From Methanobacteriota archaeon (GTDB lineage Archaea > Methanobacteriota > Methanobacteria > Methanobacteriales > Methanobacteriaceae), in NCBI GenBank assembly GCA_023440975.1, contig JAEZRD010000067.1, positions 1 to 64,000 on the forward strand: 64,000 bases of DNA, read 5' to 3'. Below, piece by piece: positions 44,864 through 53,555 of this stretch. Under the pieces are notes generated by a model. That model saw only the letters and a program-made list of their open reading frames with translations, searched no databases and had not been told where the DNA came from. Position 1 is the stretch's first letter; every line of letters begins with the position of its first letter. The translations under genes were made by a program, and so were the position numbers.

Positions 44864-45691
44864 TTATTCTATTTTTTTATAATCTTCAAGATTAAGGGTT
44901 AAGTTTGTTTTTAAAGGCACACAAACTTTTCTATCCTCAAAATCTAATAATTCTACTTTAATATCATAAGCTTTCTCAAGGTTTTCTTCTGTTACAACAT
45001 CTTCAGGACTTCCAAAGTCAATGAAATGTTTATTTTTCATTATAGCTACTTTATTACATGTTAAGAATGCATGATCTGGAAAATGTGAAGACATTATTAT
45101 AGCCAAACCTAATTGAGATAAGTTTTCTAATATTTCTAGTAGTTTTATCTGGTTACCAAAATCTAAGTGTGATGTTGGCTCATCTAATATTAGTAGGTCT
45201 GGTTCTTGTGCTAGTACTCTTGCAAGAAATACTAATTGTCTTTCTCCACCACTTAAATTAGTGTATGGTTTATCTCGTAAATCATAAATTCCAAGATTTT
45301 TTAATGCATTTTCAGCAATTTTTTTATCTTTTTCTTTAGGTGAAGCAGACAAGTTTATATAAGGAGTTCTACCCATTAGCACTACATCAAATACTGTAAA
45401 TGGAAAGGACGGAACATGACCCTGTGGAATATAACCAATTACTTTAGATATTTCATTAAATGATAATGTTTTAATATTTTTATCATTTAATAATATCTCA
45501 CCTTCATCTATTTCATGCAATCCATTTAAACATTTAATTAAAGTAGTTTTACCAGTACCATTAGGGCCGAGAATACATAAAACATCTCCTCTATTTACAT
45601 TGAAATTTATATTTTCAAAAATTTTAGGGGAATCTTCATCATATGAAAATGAAATATTTTTAACTTCAATCAAGTTTTCCATAATTATCAT
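44864..45691 (-). CDS. FecCD-type ABC transporter, ATPase
   Basis: 275 residues with Walker A GPNGTGKT, Q-loop YIPQGH, signature LSGGERQL, Walker B LLILDEP, and switch His in MSSHFPDH. This is the BtuD/FepC class used by siderophore, corrinoid, haem and some molybdate importers. It may start at ATG 45691 or at 45682 (MENLIEVKN); AGGAG is closer to the first. It is third of four genes in a compact operon. Confidence 0.9.
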   Translation of the reverse strand: MIIMENLIEVKNISFSYDEDSPKIFENINFNVNRGDVLCILGPNGTGKTTLIKCLNGLHEIDEGEILLNDKNIKTLSFNEISKVIGYIPQGHVPSFPFTVFDVVLMGRTPYINLSASPKEKDKKIAENALKNLGIYDLRDKPYTNLSGGERQLVFLARVLAQEPDLLILDEPTSHLDFGNQIKLLEILENLSQLGLAIIMSSHFPDHAFLTCNKVAIMKNKHFIDFGSPEDVVTEENLEKAYDIKVELLDFEDRKVCVPLKTNLTLNLEDYKKIE

Positions 45692-45709
45692 TAACTCCTA
45701 AACTTTTTT

Positions 45710-46735
45710 TTACCATTGTGAGTATCCCTTACGAAGTAAATATAAGAATATTGGTACGCCTATAAGTGCTGTTAAAATTCCTAATGGTATTTCAATAGTT
45801 AAAACTGTCCTACTTATTGTATCAATTAATAGTAAGAAACTTGCACCTATACTTAATGAAGCAGGTAACAATATCTTATGGTCAGGCCCAACTATCATAC
45901 GAGTTATATGGGGAACTACAAGACCAACCCATCCAATTATTCCACTAATACTTACACTTGCACTTGTAACAAGAGTACATGCAAAAATAATTATTAACCG
46001 TAATCTGTTAGGATTTAATCCTAAAGATTGTGCTTCCTCATCACCCATACTTAAAAGGTTTAAATGCCATCGTAAAAGTAATATAATCACTAAACCAATA
46101 ACTAATGGTATTAAAATCATGAATAATTGACTATTACTAACTTTACTTAAACTTCCCATTAACCAGAAAACAATTTCAGGTAATTTATCATAAGGATCTG
46201 CCAAATATTTAGTACCAGAAATTAGTGCATTGAAAAATGCTGATACTGCAATACCAGATAATACTAATACAAGAGTTCCACCTGCTTTGTAACTTTTACT
46301 TATAATGTAAGTTATACTAACGGATATTAACCCAAAAACAAAAGCTCCCAATTGTATAAACAGATTACCTGCAGATAAAAGTATTGCAAGGGCTGCACCA
46401 AATCCTGCACCATTACTAACACCTAATAAATCAGGAGAAACAAGTGGGTTTTTAAATAATCCCTGAAAAGTTGCTCCTGCAATTGATAAACCTGCCCCTA
46501 CAAGGATTGCAGCAATAATACGGGGCAATCTAACATCAAAAACAATACTTGAAACAGTAGGTGAAACAGTTAAGCTTGGAATCAAAGGAGATAAAATTGT
46601 TTTAATTACATTTATTGGTGTTATAGGATATCTTCCCACCATAAATGCAGTAAAAAATAGTATTATAGGTAGAAAAATAAGGATGCTATACGCTAAGGCT
46701 TCATGATTTTTTGCAATTAATCCAGATTCATCCAT
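45710..46735 (-). CDS. FecCD-type ABC transporter, permease
   Basis: About 341 residues with nine to ten membrane spans of the BtuC/FecCD family. It has the conserved RLPRIIAAILVGAGLSIAGATFQGLFKNPLVSPDLLGVSNGAGFGAA block and the coupling region VGLVVPHITRMIVGPDHKILLP. The first ten residues of the longest frame are poorly hydrophobic and lack a good binding site, so I use the ATG at 46735. Substrate not assignable from sequence. Part of the binding protein-permease-ATPase-fwdE operon. Confidence 0.88.
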   Translation of the reverse strand: MDESGLIAKNHEALAYSILIFLPIILFFTAFMVGRYPITPINVIKTILSPLIPSLTVSPTVSSIVFDVRLPRIIAAILVGAGLSIAGATFQGLFKNPLVSPDLLGVSNGAGFGAALAILLSAGNLFIQLGAFVFGLISVSITYIISKSYKAGGTLVLVLSGIAVSAFFNALISGTKYLADPYDKLPEIVFWLMGSLSKVSNSQLFMILIPLVIGLVIILLLRWHLNLLSMGDEEAQSLGLNPNRLRLIIIFACTLVTSASVSISGIIGWVGLVVPHITRMIVGPDHKILLPASLSIGASFLLLIDTISRTVLTIEIPLGILTALIGVPIFLYLLRKGYSQW

Positions 46736-46767
46736 TGTTTTAACAACCCAATATAAGTAATACAAAT

Positions 46768-47868
46768 TTAAGACATTTGTGATTCGTTTAGTCCTGAACT
46801 TTTAAGTAAGTCTGTTACTTGTTGATCGTTTAAATCAATATGATAATAATCAGAGTAGAACTCTTTAGTTGCATCTTTTAAATGTATATCAGAGTATTGG
46901 TCAGGATATAATACTTTAGCAACCCATGGCACTCCTATAATTATGTTAGCACCTGGAGGTCTATCAATCCATTTGAATGGAGATTGTGGTGATAAGTATA
47001 CTTGATGATTCTTAACAGCATTAATATTAGACCATGTTGAGTCATTGTAGACTTTATTATAGAAGTCAGGGTCATTTGCAATGATTACGTCAGGATTCCA
47101 TCCTACTACTTGTTCTATTGATACTTGGACTTGCCCTTCTCCTGATTGATTTTGAACATCTGCAACATTGTATCCTCCACATAAACTTATGAGTTGTGCA
47201 TGTGCTGTACCATTTGGATCTGTGCTTAATCCATCTTCACCTTCTGCATAGTAGACTGTTTTACGCTCATTATTTGGGATTGTTGAGTTTGTTTTATTTA
47301 CGATTTGTAAATATTTATCATTAAATGCACATAGACTGTTTGCTTTGTCTTCAGCTCCTACTAGTTTTCCTACGAATTTTATTGATGAATCGATTTTAGT
47401 AACATCTGTGTTATCTGTTACTCCCACTACTGGTATTGTTCCGAATTTTTCTTGTCTGTCTTGTATTGTGGAGTTATCTGCACTGCCTTCTGATAGGGAT
47501 TCGATTACTACATCTGGATTTGCTGCTATGAATTGTTCATAGCTTCCATCATTTGAACCATACCATCCTCCTATGTTTGGTAAATCTTTGTATTGGTCTG
47601 GTACGTATTGTAGTTCTTCATTTGTCCATTGAAAGTTTAATCCTCCTAATTTTTCTGGAGCTAGCATGTATACTATTGTTGTCATTGGTGGACTTGTTGC
47701 TACTACTGTGTTTACTGATGTTGGAACTGTTACTGTTCTATTTGCCATGTCTGTTATTGTTGTGTTTCCTTTTGACATGGTTGATGGTGACATGAAGGCT
47801 GTTACTCCGATTGCAGCTATTAATAGTATTGCGAGTACTATGAGTATTATTTTTGTTTTCTTTTCCAT
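46768..47868 (-). CDS. FecCD-type ABC transporter, substrate-binding protein
   Basis: 366 residues. The N-terminal anchor is TKIILIVLAILLIAAIGVTAF, without a lipobox cysteine. The rest is a BtuF/FepB-type binding fold (ITDMANRTVTVPTSVNTVVA, ANPDVVIESLSEG, VVGWNPDVIIANDPDFY). Ligands of this class include Fe-siderophores, cobalamin and, in the MolA group, molybdate/tungstate. Linkage to fwdE and the divergent fdhD makes an oxyanion or cofactor-metal role plausible but unproven. It is the first gene of the operon. Confidence 0.85.
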   Translation of the reverse strand: MEKKTKIILIVLAILLIAAIGVTAFMSPSTMSKGNTTITDMANRTVTVPTSVNTVVATSPPMTTIVYMLAPEKLGGLNFQWTNEELQYVPDQYKDLPNIGGWYGSNDGSYEQFIAANPDVVIESLSEGSADNSTIQDRQEKFGTIPVVGVTDNTDVTKIDSSIKFVGKLVGAEDKANSLCAFNDKYLQIVNKTNSTIPNNERKTVYYAEGEDGLSTDPNGTAHAQLISLCGGYNVADVQNQSGEGQVQVSIEQVVGWNPDVIIANDPDFYNKVYNDSTWSNINAVKNHQVYLSPQSPFKWIDRPPGANIIIGVPWVAKVLYPDQYSDIHLKDATKEFYSDYYHIDLNDQQVTDLLKSSGLNESQMS

Positions 47869-48185
47869 GATTATCCCAAAAAATTTTTATTTTAATTTGA
47901 TTATAATTATTCTATTAACGATACTTTTTTTAAGATTTTAAATAAATTTGTTTATTATGATTTTAAAAAGACTTTTAATAATATATTTTTAAGTTTTTAA
48001 TATTATAATATGTTTTTAAGCTTTTTTTATAGAAAAAGTTAATATTTTTTAATTTTTTATATTAACGACCTGAATGTATTTATCATTGAATTGTTATAAA
48101 TAATTTACTAAATATAAAAAATATTATATATAACAATAGTTATAAACTTAAAGTAAAGAATAAAAAAAATATAAAGGGAAAAAAG
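47869..48185. other. divergent control region between the FecCD transporter operon and fdhD
   Basis: 317 bp of AT-rich sequence with promoters in both directions. It contains the palindrome at 48129-48144 and a lone GTTATA half-site at 48092-48097. No gene is seen. Confidence 0.5.
48129..48144. promoter_or_regulatory. palindrome TATAAC-AATA-GTTATA upstream of fdhD
   Basis: A perfect 6-4-6 palindrome 42-57 bases before the fdhD start, overlapping a TATATATAA promoter-like stretch. All 16 bases including the spacer are identical to 11445-11460 before the ThiF/MoeB-like gene. This is a candidate operator shared by Mo/W cofactor genes. Confidence 0.6.
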
Positions 48186-49010
48186 ATGACACACCTAAAA
48201 AAAATAAAAGCCATCCGATACCAAAATGGGAAACACAAAGAAATAGACGAAGAAACCGTCACAGATGAATTCACAAACTTAATAATAGACCAACTACCTC
48301 CAAGAAAATTTTCAACATACCCTGAAAACCTAGAAGACTTCGCAATAGGTTACACTCTAGGAGAAGGATTAATAAGAAACATAAAAGACATCCAAAACAT
48401 CAATATAGAAGGACAAAATGTTTTCATAAAAACAAAACTAAACAACAAAATACAAGGCAAAGAAAATGGAATAATAAGAAACAACACAGGAGAAAATATG
48501 TGTTGTAGCTGTATGAACTTACTAAACGGAGGATCAGTTCTATCCGACAGTGGAGGAGGATGGAGATCAAATAATACACAAGTCCAACCAGTAAAATCAA
48601 ATCTGAAAATAAATTCAACAGATATCATAAAAAATATGAAAAGATTAACTGACAAAGCAATAATTTGGCAAAAAACAGCAAGCGTACATGTAGCACAACT
48701 AGTCTATGGTGAAGAATACATAATAAGAGAAGATGTAAGTAGACATGTAGCAGTGGATAAAGTAATAGGAGCTGCAGCAAAACGTAAATATGACTTATCC
48801 CAATCTTACATATTATATAGTGGAAGAATGCCTGCAGATATGGTTATAAAAGTAGTGAGAGTTGGAATTCCAATACTCATATCAAATGCTGCACCAGCAG
48901 GTTCAGGATATGAAATTGCTAAAAATGGAAACATAACATTAATAGGTTTCGTTCGAGGAGATAGATTTAATCTTTACACAAGCCCAGAAAGAGTAAACCT
49001 AGATAAATAA
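48186..49010 (+). CDS. fdhD: formate dehydrogenase sulfurtransferase FdhD
   Basis: 274 residues. PENLEDFAIGYTLGEGLI, then a cysteine-rich NMCCSCMNLL replacing the usual CxxC loop region, TASVHVAQLVYG, REDVSRHVAVDKVIGAA and YSGRMPADMVIKV are all FdhD signatures. It passes sulfur from a cysteine desulfurase to the Mo/W-pterin of formate dehydrogenase and is required for FdhA (and perhaps Fwd) activity. It lies far from fdhCAB, divergent from the FecCD transporter. Confidence 0.93.
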   Translation: MTHLKKIKAIRYQNGKHKEIDEETVTDEFTNLIIDQLPPRKFSTYPENLEDFAIGYTLGEGLIRNIKDIQNINIEGQNVFIKTKLNNKIQGKENGIIRNNTGENMCCSCMNLLNGGSVLSDSGGGWRSNNTQVQPVKSNLKINSTDIIKNMKRLTDKAIIWQKTASVHVAQLVYGEEYIIREDVSRHVAVDKVIGAAAKRKYDLSQSYILYSGRMPADMVIKVVRVGIPILISNAAPAGSGYEIAKNGNITLIGFVRGDRFNLYTSPERVNLDK

Positions 49011-49032
49011 AAAATAAGTAATAAAAATGATT

Positions 49033-49623
49033 TTATTCTAAAACAGTGTGTCTAGATTTTAAATCACTTTCAGTTTTTCCCATATAATGCATTAACTCAC
49101 AAACAAGCCCATCTAAGAATACAAGAGAGGTAATCTCAAAAGCAGTTCCTAAAGGAGTAAGTGAAGTATAATTACCATCAATTTGACGTTTCATATAATC
49201 TTTATCATCAACTTCAATTTTAGTTCTACCTCTAACAAAGAGAATAGCATCAGATAATTTACCAAGAGATGATTCTGGATAAGATGTTAAAGCTATTACT
49301 TTTGAACCACGATTTTTACTAATTTCAACTGCATTAACAACAGTGTTAGTTTCACCAGAACCAGAAATAGCTAAAATACAATCATCTGCATAAATAGCAG
49401 GAGAAATAGTTTCTCCAACAACATAAGCACTAAGACCTAAATGCATTAATCGCATTGCAAAAGCTTTACCTGCAAGTCCAGATCTTCCTGCCCCAATAAC
49501 AAAAATGTTTTTAGAAGTAGTTAAAATTTCAATAATATTATTAATACTATCTTCATCTAAATAGTCTTCAGCAGTTTCAATATTATCTAACATCGCTTTA
49601 ATAGATGTTTTCATTAATTCCAT
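49033..49623 (-). CDS. hxlB: 6-phospho-3-hexuloisomerase
   Basis: 196 residues of the SIS-domain PHI family: NIFVIGAGRSGLAGKAFAMRLMHLG, AISGSGETNTVVNAVEISKNRG, and the PHI-typical ending with KSRHTVLE. It interconverts fructose 6-phosphate and 3-hexulose 6-phosphate. In archaea without an oxidative pentose phosphate pathway this works backwards with hexulose-phosphate synthase to make ribulose 5-phosphate. No synthase gene is beside it. It is convergent with fdhD (22-bp gap). Confidence 0.93.
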   Translation of the reverse strand: MELMKTSIKAMLDNIETAEDYLDEDSINNIIEILTTSKNIFVIGAGRSGLAGKAFAMRLMHLGLSAYVVGETISPAIYADDCILAISGSGETNTVVNAVEISKNRGSKVIALTSYPESSLGKLSDAILFVRGRTKIEVDDKDYMKRQIDGNYTSLTPLGTAFEITSLVFLDGLVCELMHYMGKTESDLKSRHTVLE

Positions 49624-49780
49624 ATTATATTTCCAACCTATATTTTATAAAATAAAAATTTATTTTTTAATCCAAAAAAAATCAAATATTATCATTTAAT
49701 TATATAATTATGTTTAATAATTTGAATATTTATAATTATTTATTAGTTAAAATAAAAAAATTATAAGATACTGAATTTTT

Positions 49781-50680
49781 ATGAAGGAAGAAACTAAAAT
49801 TAAACCTAAAATTGGATTAGAAATTAATGGAGAACAATATAATTACAAAGTATTTGAATCCTTAAAATCATTATCAAAGACTCATTCTTTAAGAAAAACA
49901 GCATCAGAATTAAATATTTCTCATTCTGTATTAGATAGAAGAATAAAAAAAGCTGAAAAAAAATTAGGATTTAAATTAGTGACAAATAAGCATGGTTCTG
50001 GTTCAATTTTAACATCTGAAGGATTAGATTTAATCAAAATATACTCTCAATATGATATCCGATTAAAGGAATCTAAAAAAGTTAATATAGCTGGGGGGCA
50101 TATTATTAGTGGAGTTTTAGAATCTATTAGTAATGAGGTTCCATTTGATATAACTGTTTTTAGTAGTGATGATGAAAGTGCATTTGAATTAGGTAAAAGA
50201 GATTTAATTGATATTCTTGCATTAGATGATCCATTAATTGGTTTTGAACATGATTTAGATTTTACAGCTATAGCTTATGATTATTTAACTTTAATTTCTA
50301 ATGATAACTCTGAAAATATAAAGGATATTAATGAATTAGAAGGAAAAAATTTTATTGGTGTTAAAGGAAGTGCTCAAAGATTAGCATGGGACACATTAAA
50401 ACAAAAGAATATAAATTTCAATATTGTTAAAGAAGTTAAATCCCAATTTGATGCTTTTAAAATAGTTAAAAATAATCCAGATTTTTATACTTTCCTTAAT
50501 GCAAGTTATTTTAAAGGGAATGATATTTTAAAAGTTGAAACAAATCATATAATTAGTTTAATTCAGGTTAATGAGGATAAAAAAGAAACTAGACAATTTA
50601 TTGAATATATGTTAAATGAAGGTCAAGATAAATTAGCTAAACAAGGTTTCACTCCTATAAAACCATGGAAAGTAGTTTAG
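49781..50680 (+). CDS. ModE-type HTH regulator fused to a binding-protein-like domain
   Basis: 299 residues. Residues 10-100 follow the ModE winged-helix pattern (SLSKTHSLRKTASELNISHSVLDRRIKKAEKKLGFKLV, then GSGSILTSEGLDLIKIYSQYD). Residues 105-299 resemble a periplasmic-binding/LysR-effector fold of ModA type (VFSSDDESAFELGKRDLIDILALDDP, then FIGVKGSAQRLAWDTL). I infer a transcription factor that senses an oxyanion such as molybdate or tungstate. It lies near fdhD and fwdE; its targets are unknown, but the palindromes before fdhD and modA are candidates. No TOBE domain is visible. Confidence 0.75.
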   Translation: MKEETKIKPKIGLEINGEQYNYKVFESLKSLSKTHSLRKTASELNISHSVLDRRIKKAEKKLGFKLVTNKHGSGSILTSEGLDLIKIYSQYDIRLKESKKVNIAGGHIISGVLESISNEVPFDITVFSSDDESAFELGKRDLIDILALDDPLIGFEHDLDFTAIAYDYLTLISNDNSENIKDINELEGKNFIGVKGSAQRLAWDTLKQKNINFNIVKEVKSQFDAFKIVKNNPDFYTFLNASYFKGNDILKVETNHIISLIQVNEDKKETRQFIEYMLNEGQDKLAKQGFTPIKPWKVV

Positions 50681-50780
50681 TTAAATATTATTACTTTTCA
50701 TATGGTAGGAAAAAATAGAATAATATTAAAGTATATAATTAATGTTTAGAGAAAAAATTTTTATGAGGTGACTTATTTTT

Positions 50781-51692
50781 ATGATTAATAAAGATTTACT
50801 TGCAATTGGACATACTGCTCTAGATTGCATAATAACTGTTGATGAATTTCCACAAGCAAATTCATCTTCTGCAATTAATACAATGAAAAATTTAAATGGT
50901 GGTGCTGCGGCTAATGTTGCAATGGTTGCATCTAAAATGGGATTGAAAACATCTTTAGTTTCTGCTGTTGGGGGGGAGTTTAAAGATTCTAAATATGCTA
51001 AAGAAATGATAAAAGCTGGTGTTGATATTAGTTCCATGATTGTTGTTGAAGATGAAACTACTCCTACAGCTTTTGTATTAACAAATGATAATAAAGACCA
51101 AATAAGTTACTTTTATTGGGGAGCTGGTAAGAATTTTAAGGATTCTAAAACTCCTGATAAATCTATAAGTGAATCTAAAGCTATTCATTTAGCTACTGGT
51201 GATCCTGATTATAATTGGAAATGTAGTAAGGAAGCTAGAGCTCAGGAAAAATTAATATCTTTTGATCCGGGTCAAGATTTAGTTATGTATAGTCCTGAAA
51301 GACTTAAAGAGGTTATTGGTAATATTAATATTTTGTTTGGTAATCATTATGAAATTCAAAGGATTCAAGATAGTTTAAATGTTGATATTAATGGTTTAAG
51401 GGAATTAGGACCTCAGTTAGTTGTTAAGAGTTGTGGTGAAGAAGGTAGTAAGATTTATAGTGATGAAGGTAAAATTGATATTGATGCTATTTATCGTCCT
51501 GCTGTAGATCCTACTGGTGCTGGTGATTCTTATCGTGCTGCATTTTTAAGTAAATTTTTAAATGGTTTTTCATTGGAAGATTGTGCTAAATTTGCATCTT
51601 CTGTTTCTAGTTTTATTGTTGAGGCTAGAGGTTGTCAAACAAATATTCCTTCTTTTGAGGATGCTACTTCTAGAATGAAGAATTTTTATTAA
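50781..51692 (+). CDS. PfkB-family sugar/nucleoside kinase
   Basis: 303 residues of the ribokinase/PfkB family. The N-terminal substrate motif is GGAAANVAMVASKMG, and the C-terminal anion hole with catalytic Asp is DPTGAGDSYRAAF. The substrate (ribose, nucleoside, fructose phosphate and others) cannot be decided by eye; archaeal relatives include nucleoside kinases. GAGGTGA precedes the ATG. Its only near neighbours are the ModE-type regulator upstream (100-bp gap) and thiC downstream. Confidence 0.88.
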   Translation: MINKDLLAIGHTALDCIITVDEFPQANSSSAINTMKNLNGGAAANVAMVASKMGLKTSLVSAVGGEFKDSKYAKEMIKAGVDISSMIVVEDETTPTAFVLTNDNKDQISYFYWGAGKNFKDSKTPDKSISESKAIHLATGDPDYNWKCSKEARAQEKLISFDPGQDLVMYSPERLKEVIGNINILFGNHYEIQRIQDSLNVDINGLRELGPQLVVKSCGEEGSKIYSDEGKIDIDAIYRPAVDPTGAGDSYRAAFLSKFLNGFSLEDCAKFASSVSSFIVEARGCQTNIPSFEDATSRMKNFY

Positions 51693-51804
51693 ATTAGTTA
51701 ATAAGGATTGTAGTTTATATAATTCTTTCTTTTTTTCTCTTTTTTTTGATTAATTTTATATATAATGAAAATATACTTCTTAAATAGAATTCAACTTAAC
51801 TTAA

Positions 51805-51827
51805 ATTCAATTAAATTTTAATTGAAT
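51805..51827. promoter_or_regulatory. 23-bp palindrome in the thiC leader
   Basis: Arms ATTCAATTAAA and TTTAATTGAAT form a perfect 11-1-11 palindrome 57-79 bases before the thiC start, downstream of a TATA-like TTTATATATAA near 51753. Position and symmetry suggest an operator or leader hairpin for thiC control. There is no TPP riboswitch consensus in this gap. Confidence 0.5.
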
Positions 51828-51883
51828 AAAGCTTAATTGATTTTTATTAAAATTATCATTAAAAAATTAGTAACGGTGAAAAA

Positions 51884-53212
51884 ATGACACAACTAACAGA
51901 TGCCAAAAAAGGAATACTTACAGAAGAAATGAAAACTGTAGCCCAAAAAGAAGGAGTAAGTGAAGAATTCATACTTAACTCCGTAAAAAACGGGACTATT
52001 GCAATCCCAAAAAACATAAACCATGACATAGAAGCCTCAGGAATTGGAGCAGGACTAAAAACCAAAGTAAACGCAACAGTCGGAACCTCCACAGACATAG
52101 TAAACTTCGACGAAGAAGTATACAAAGCACAAGTAGCAATAGACAATGGAGCAGACTGCTTAATGGAACTAAGTATTGGTGGAGACCTCGACGAAATCAG
52201 AAGAAGAGTACTCAAAATGAGCCCACTACCAGTAGGAAGCGTACCAATCTACCAAGCAGCAATAGAATCAATAAGAGAACAAGGTTCCGCAATTTACATG
52301 GACGAAGACCAAATGTTCAAAACCATAGAAAAACAAGCAAAAGACGGAATAGACTTCATGGCTATCCATTGTAGTGTAAACATAGAAACACTAGCAAGAC
52401 TTAAAAAACAAGGAAGAAAAACTGGATTAGTAAGTAGAGGCGGAGCATTCATATCCTCCTGGATTGTAGAAAACGAAGAAGAAAATCCACTTTACAAAAA
52501 CTTCGACAATGTCCTAGATATTGCAAAAGAATATGACGTAGTAATGTCAATGGCAAATGCAATGAGAGCAGGAGCAATAGCGGACTCAACAGATAGAGCA
52601 CAAGTACAAGAATTAATAGTACTCGGAGAATTAGTCGATAGAGCAAGAGAAGCAGGAGTCCAAACAATGATTGAAGGACCAGGACACATACCTCTAAACG
52701 AAATCCCTGCAAACGTAACAATACAAAAGAAAATGTGTAGAAACGCACCATTCTACATGCTCGGACCATTAGTATGTGATATCGCACCAGGATACGACCA
52801 TATTGTTTCATCCATTGGAGCAGCAGCATCAGCAAAAGCAGGAGCGGACTTCATATGTTATGTAACACCTGCAGAACACTTAGCACTACCATCACCACAA
52901 GATGTAAAAGACGGAGTTATCGCAACAAGAATCGGAGCATATGTTGGAGACATGGCAAAAGGAGTTCACAACGGAGAAAAAGACTTAATAATGGCAAATG
53001 CACGAAAAGACTTAGATTGGGAAGCACAATATGCAGCAGCAATGTGTCCAGAAGATGCACGTGCAAAAAGAGATCAAAGACCTCCTGAAGATTCCGATAC
53101 ATGTACCATGTGCGGAGACTTCTGCGCAATAAAAATTGTCAATGAATGGTTAGATAGAGCAGAACCTGATTTCTTTGATGAAATGAGTAATGCAAAATCT
53201 ACAGCAAAATAA
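51884..53212 (+). CDS. thiC: phosphomethylpyrimidine synthase ThiC
   Basis: 442 residues of the non-canonical radical-SAM ThiC family: VPIYQAAIES, DFMAIHCSVN, SRGGAFISSWIVENEEENPLY, IEGPGHIPLNEI, and the C-terminal iron-sulfur motif CTMCGDFCA (CxxCxxxxC). It rearranges aminoimidazole ribotide into the thiamine pyrimidine. Codon use is richer in A and C at third positions than that of the neighbours, suggesting high expression. A GGTGAA site precedes the ATG. Confidence 0.97.
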   Translation: MTQLTDAKKGILTEEMKTVAQKEGVSEEFILNSVKNGTIAIPKNINHDIEASGIGAGLKTKVNATVGTSTDIVNFDEEVYKAQVAIDNGADCLMELSIGGDLDEIRRRVLKMSPLPVGSVPIYQAAIESIREQGSAIYMDEDQMFKTIEKQAKDGIDFMAIHCSVNIETLARLKKQGRKTGLVSRGGAFISSWIVENEEENPLYKNFDNVLDIAKEYDVVMSMANAMRAGAIADSTDRAQVQELIVLGELVDRAREAGVQTMIEGPGHIPLNEIPANVTIQKKMCRNAPFYMLGPLVCDIAPGYDHIVSSIGAAASAKAGADFICYVTPAEHLALPSPQDVKDGVIATRIGAYVGDMAKGVHNGEKDLIMANARKDLDWEAQYAAAMCPEDARAKRDQRPPEDSDTCTMCGDFCAIKIVNEWLDRAEPDFFDEMSNAKSTAK

Positions 53213-53555
53213 AATAAAAATTAAATTTAAATAAATGGAAAATCTATTTTCCTTATTTTTACTTTTTTTATTAATAAATTTAAATTCTCTAAATTAAATA
53301 AATTTTAATATTTTTTTATAACTGATTGTAAAACACTTATTTTATAAAAATATAAAGCGTGAATAATATTTTTTCTATATTCTTAATCTTTTTATAATAT
53401 GATTTTAAAATATAATGTATAAGAATTTAGATTTTCTTATAATTGATATTCTTATTTTTATAAAAAATTTTTTAATATTAAAATAACATGAAATTTTACT
53501 TTTATTTTAGACTAATTAAATTAAAAAAACATATTATAATTATAACGGTGAAACA
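53213..53555. other. thiC terminator and lysS upstream region
   Basis: 343 bp. A perfect 7-bp stem GGAAAAT/ATTTTCC with a 2-base loop (53237-53252) and a following T-rich tract terminate thiC. The rest is AT-rich with several TATA-like stretches for lysS. No ORF or RNA gene is seen. Confidence 0.55.
53237..53252 (+). terminator. stem-loop terminator after thiC
   Basis: Perfect 7-bp inverted repeat with a 2-base loop, followed by TTATTTTTACTTTTTTT. It lies 24 bases after the thiC stop. Confidence 0.65.

Noticed and set aside
51693..51883. TPP riboswitch before thiC
   Set aside because: No CUGAGA-type consensus or matching stems are visible; only the AT palindrome is present.
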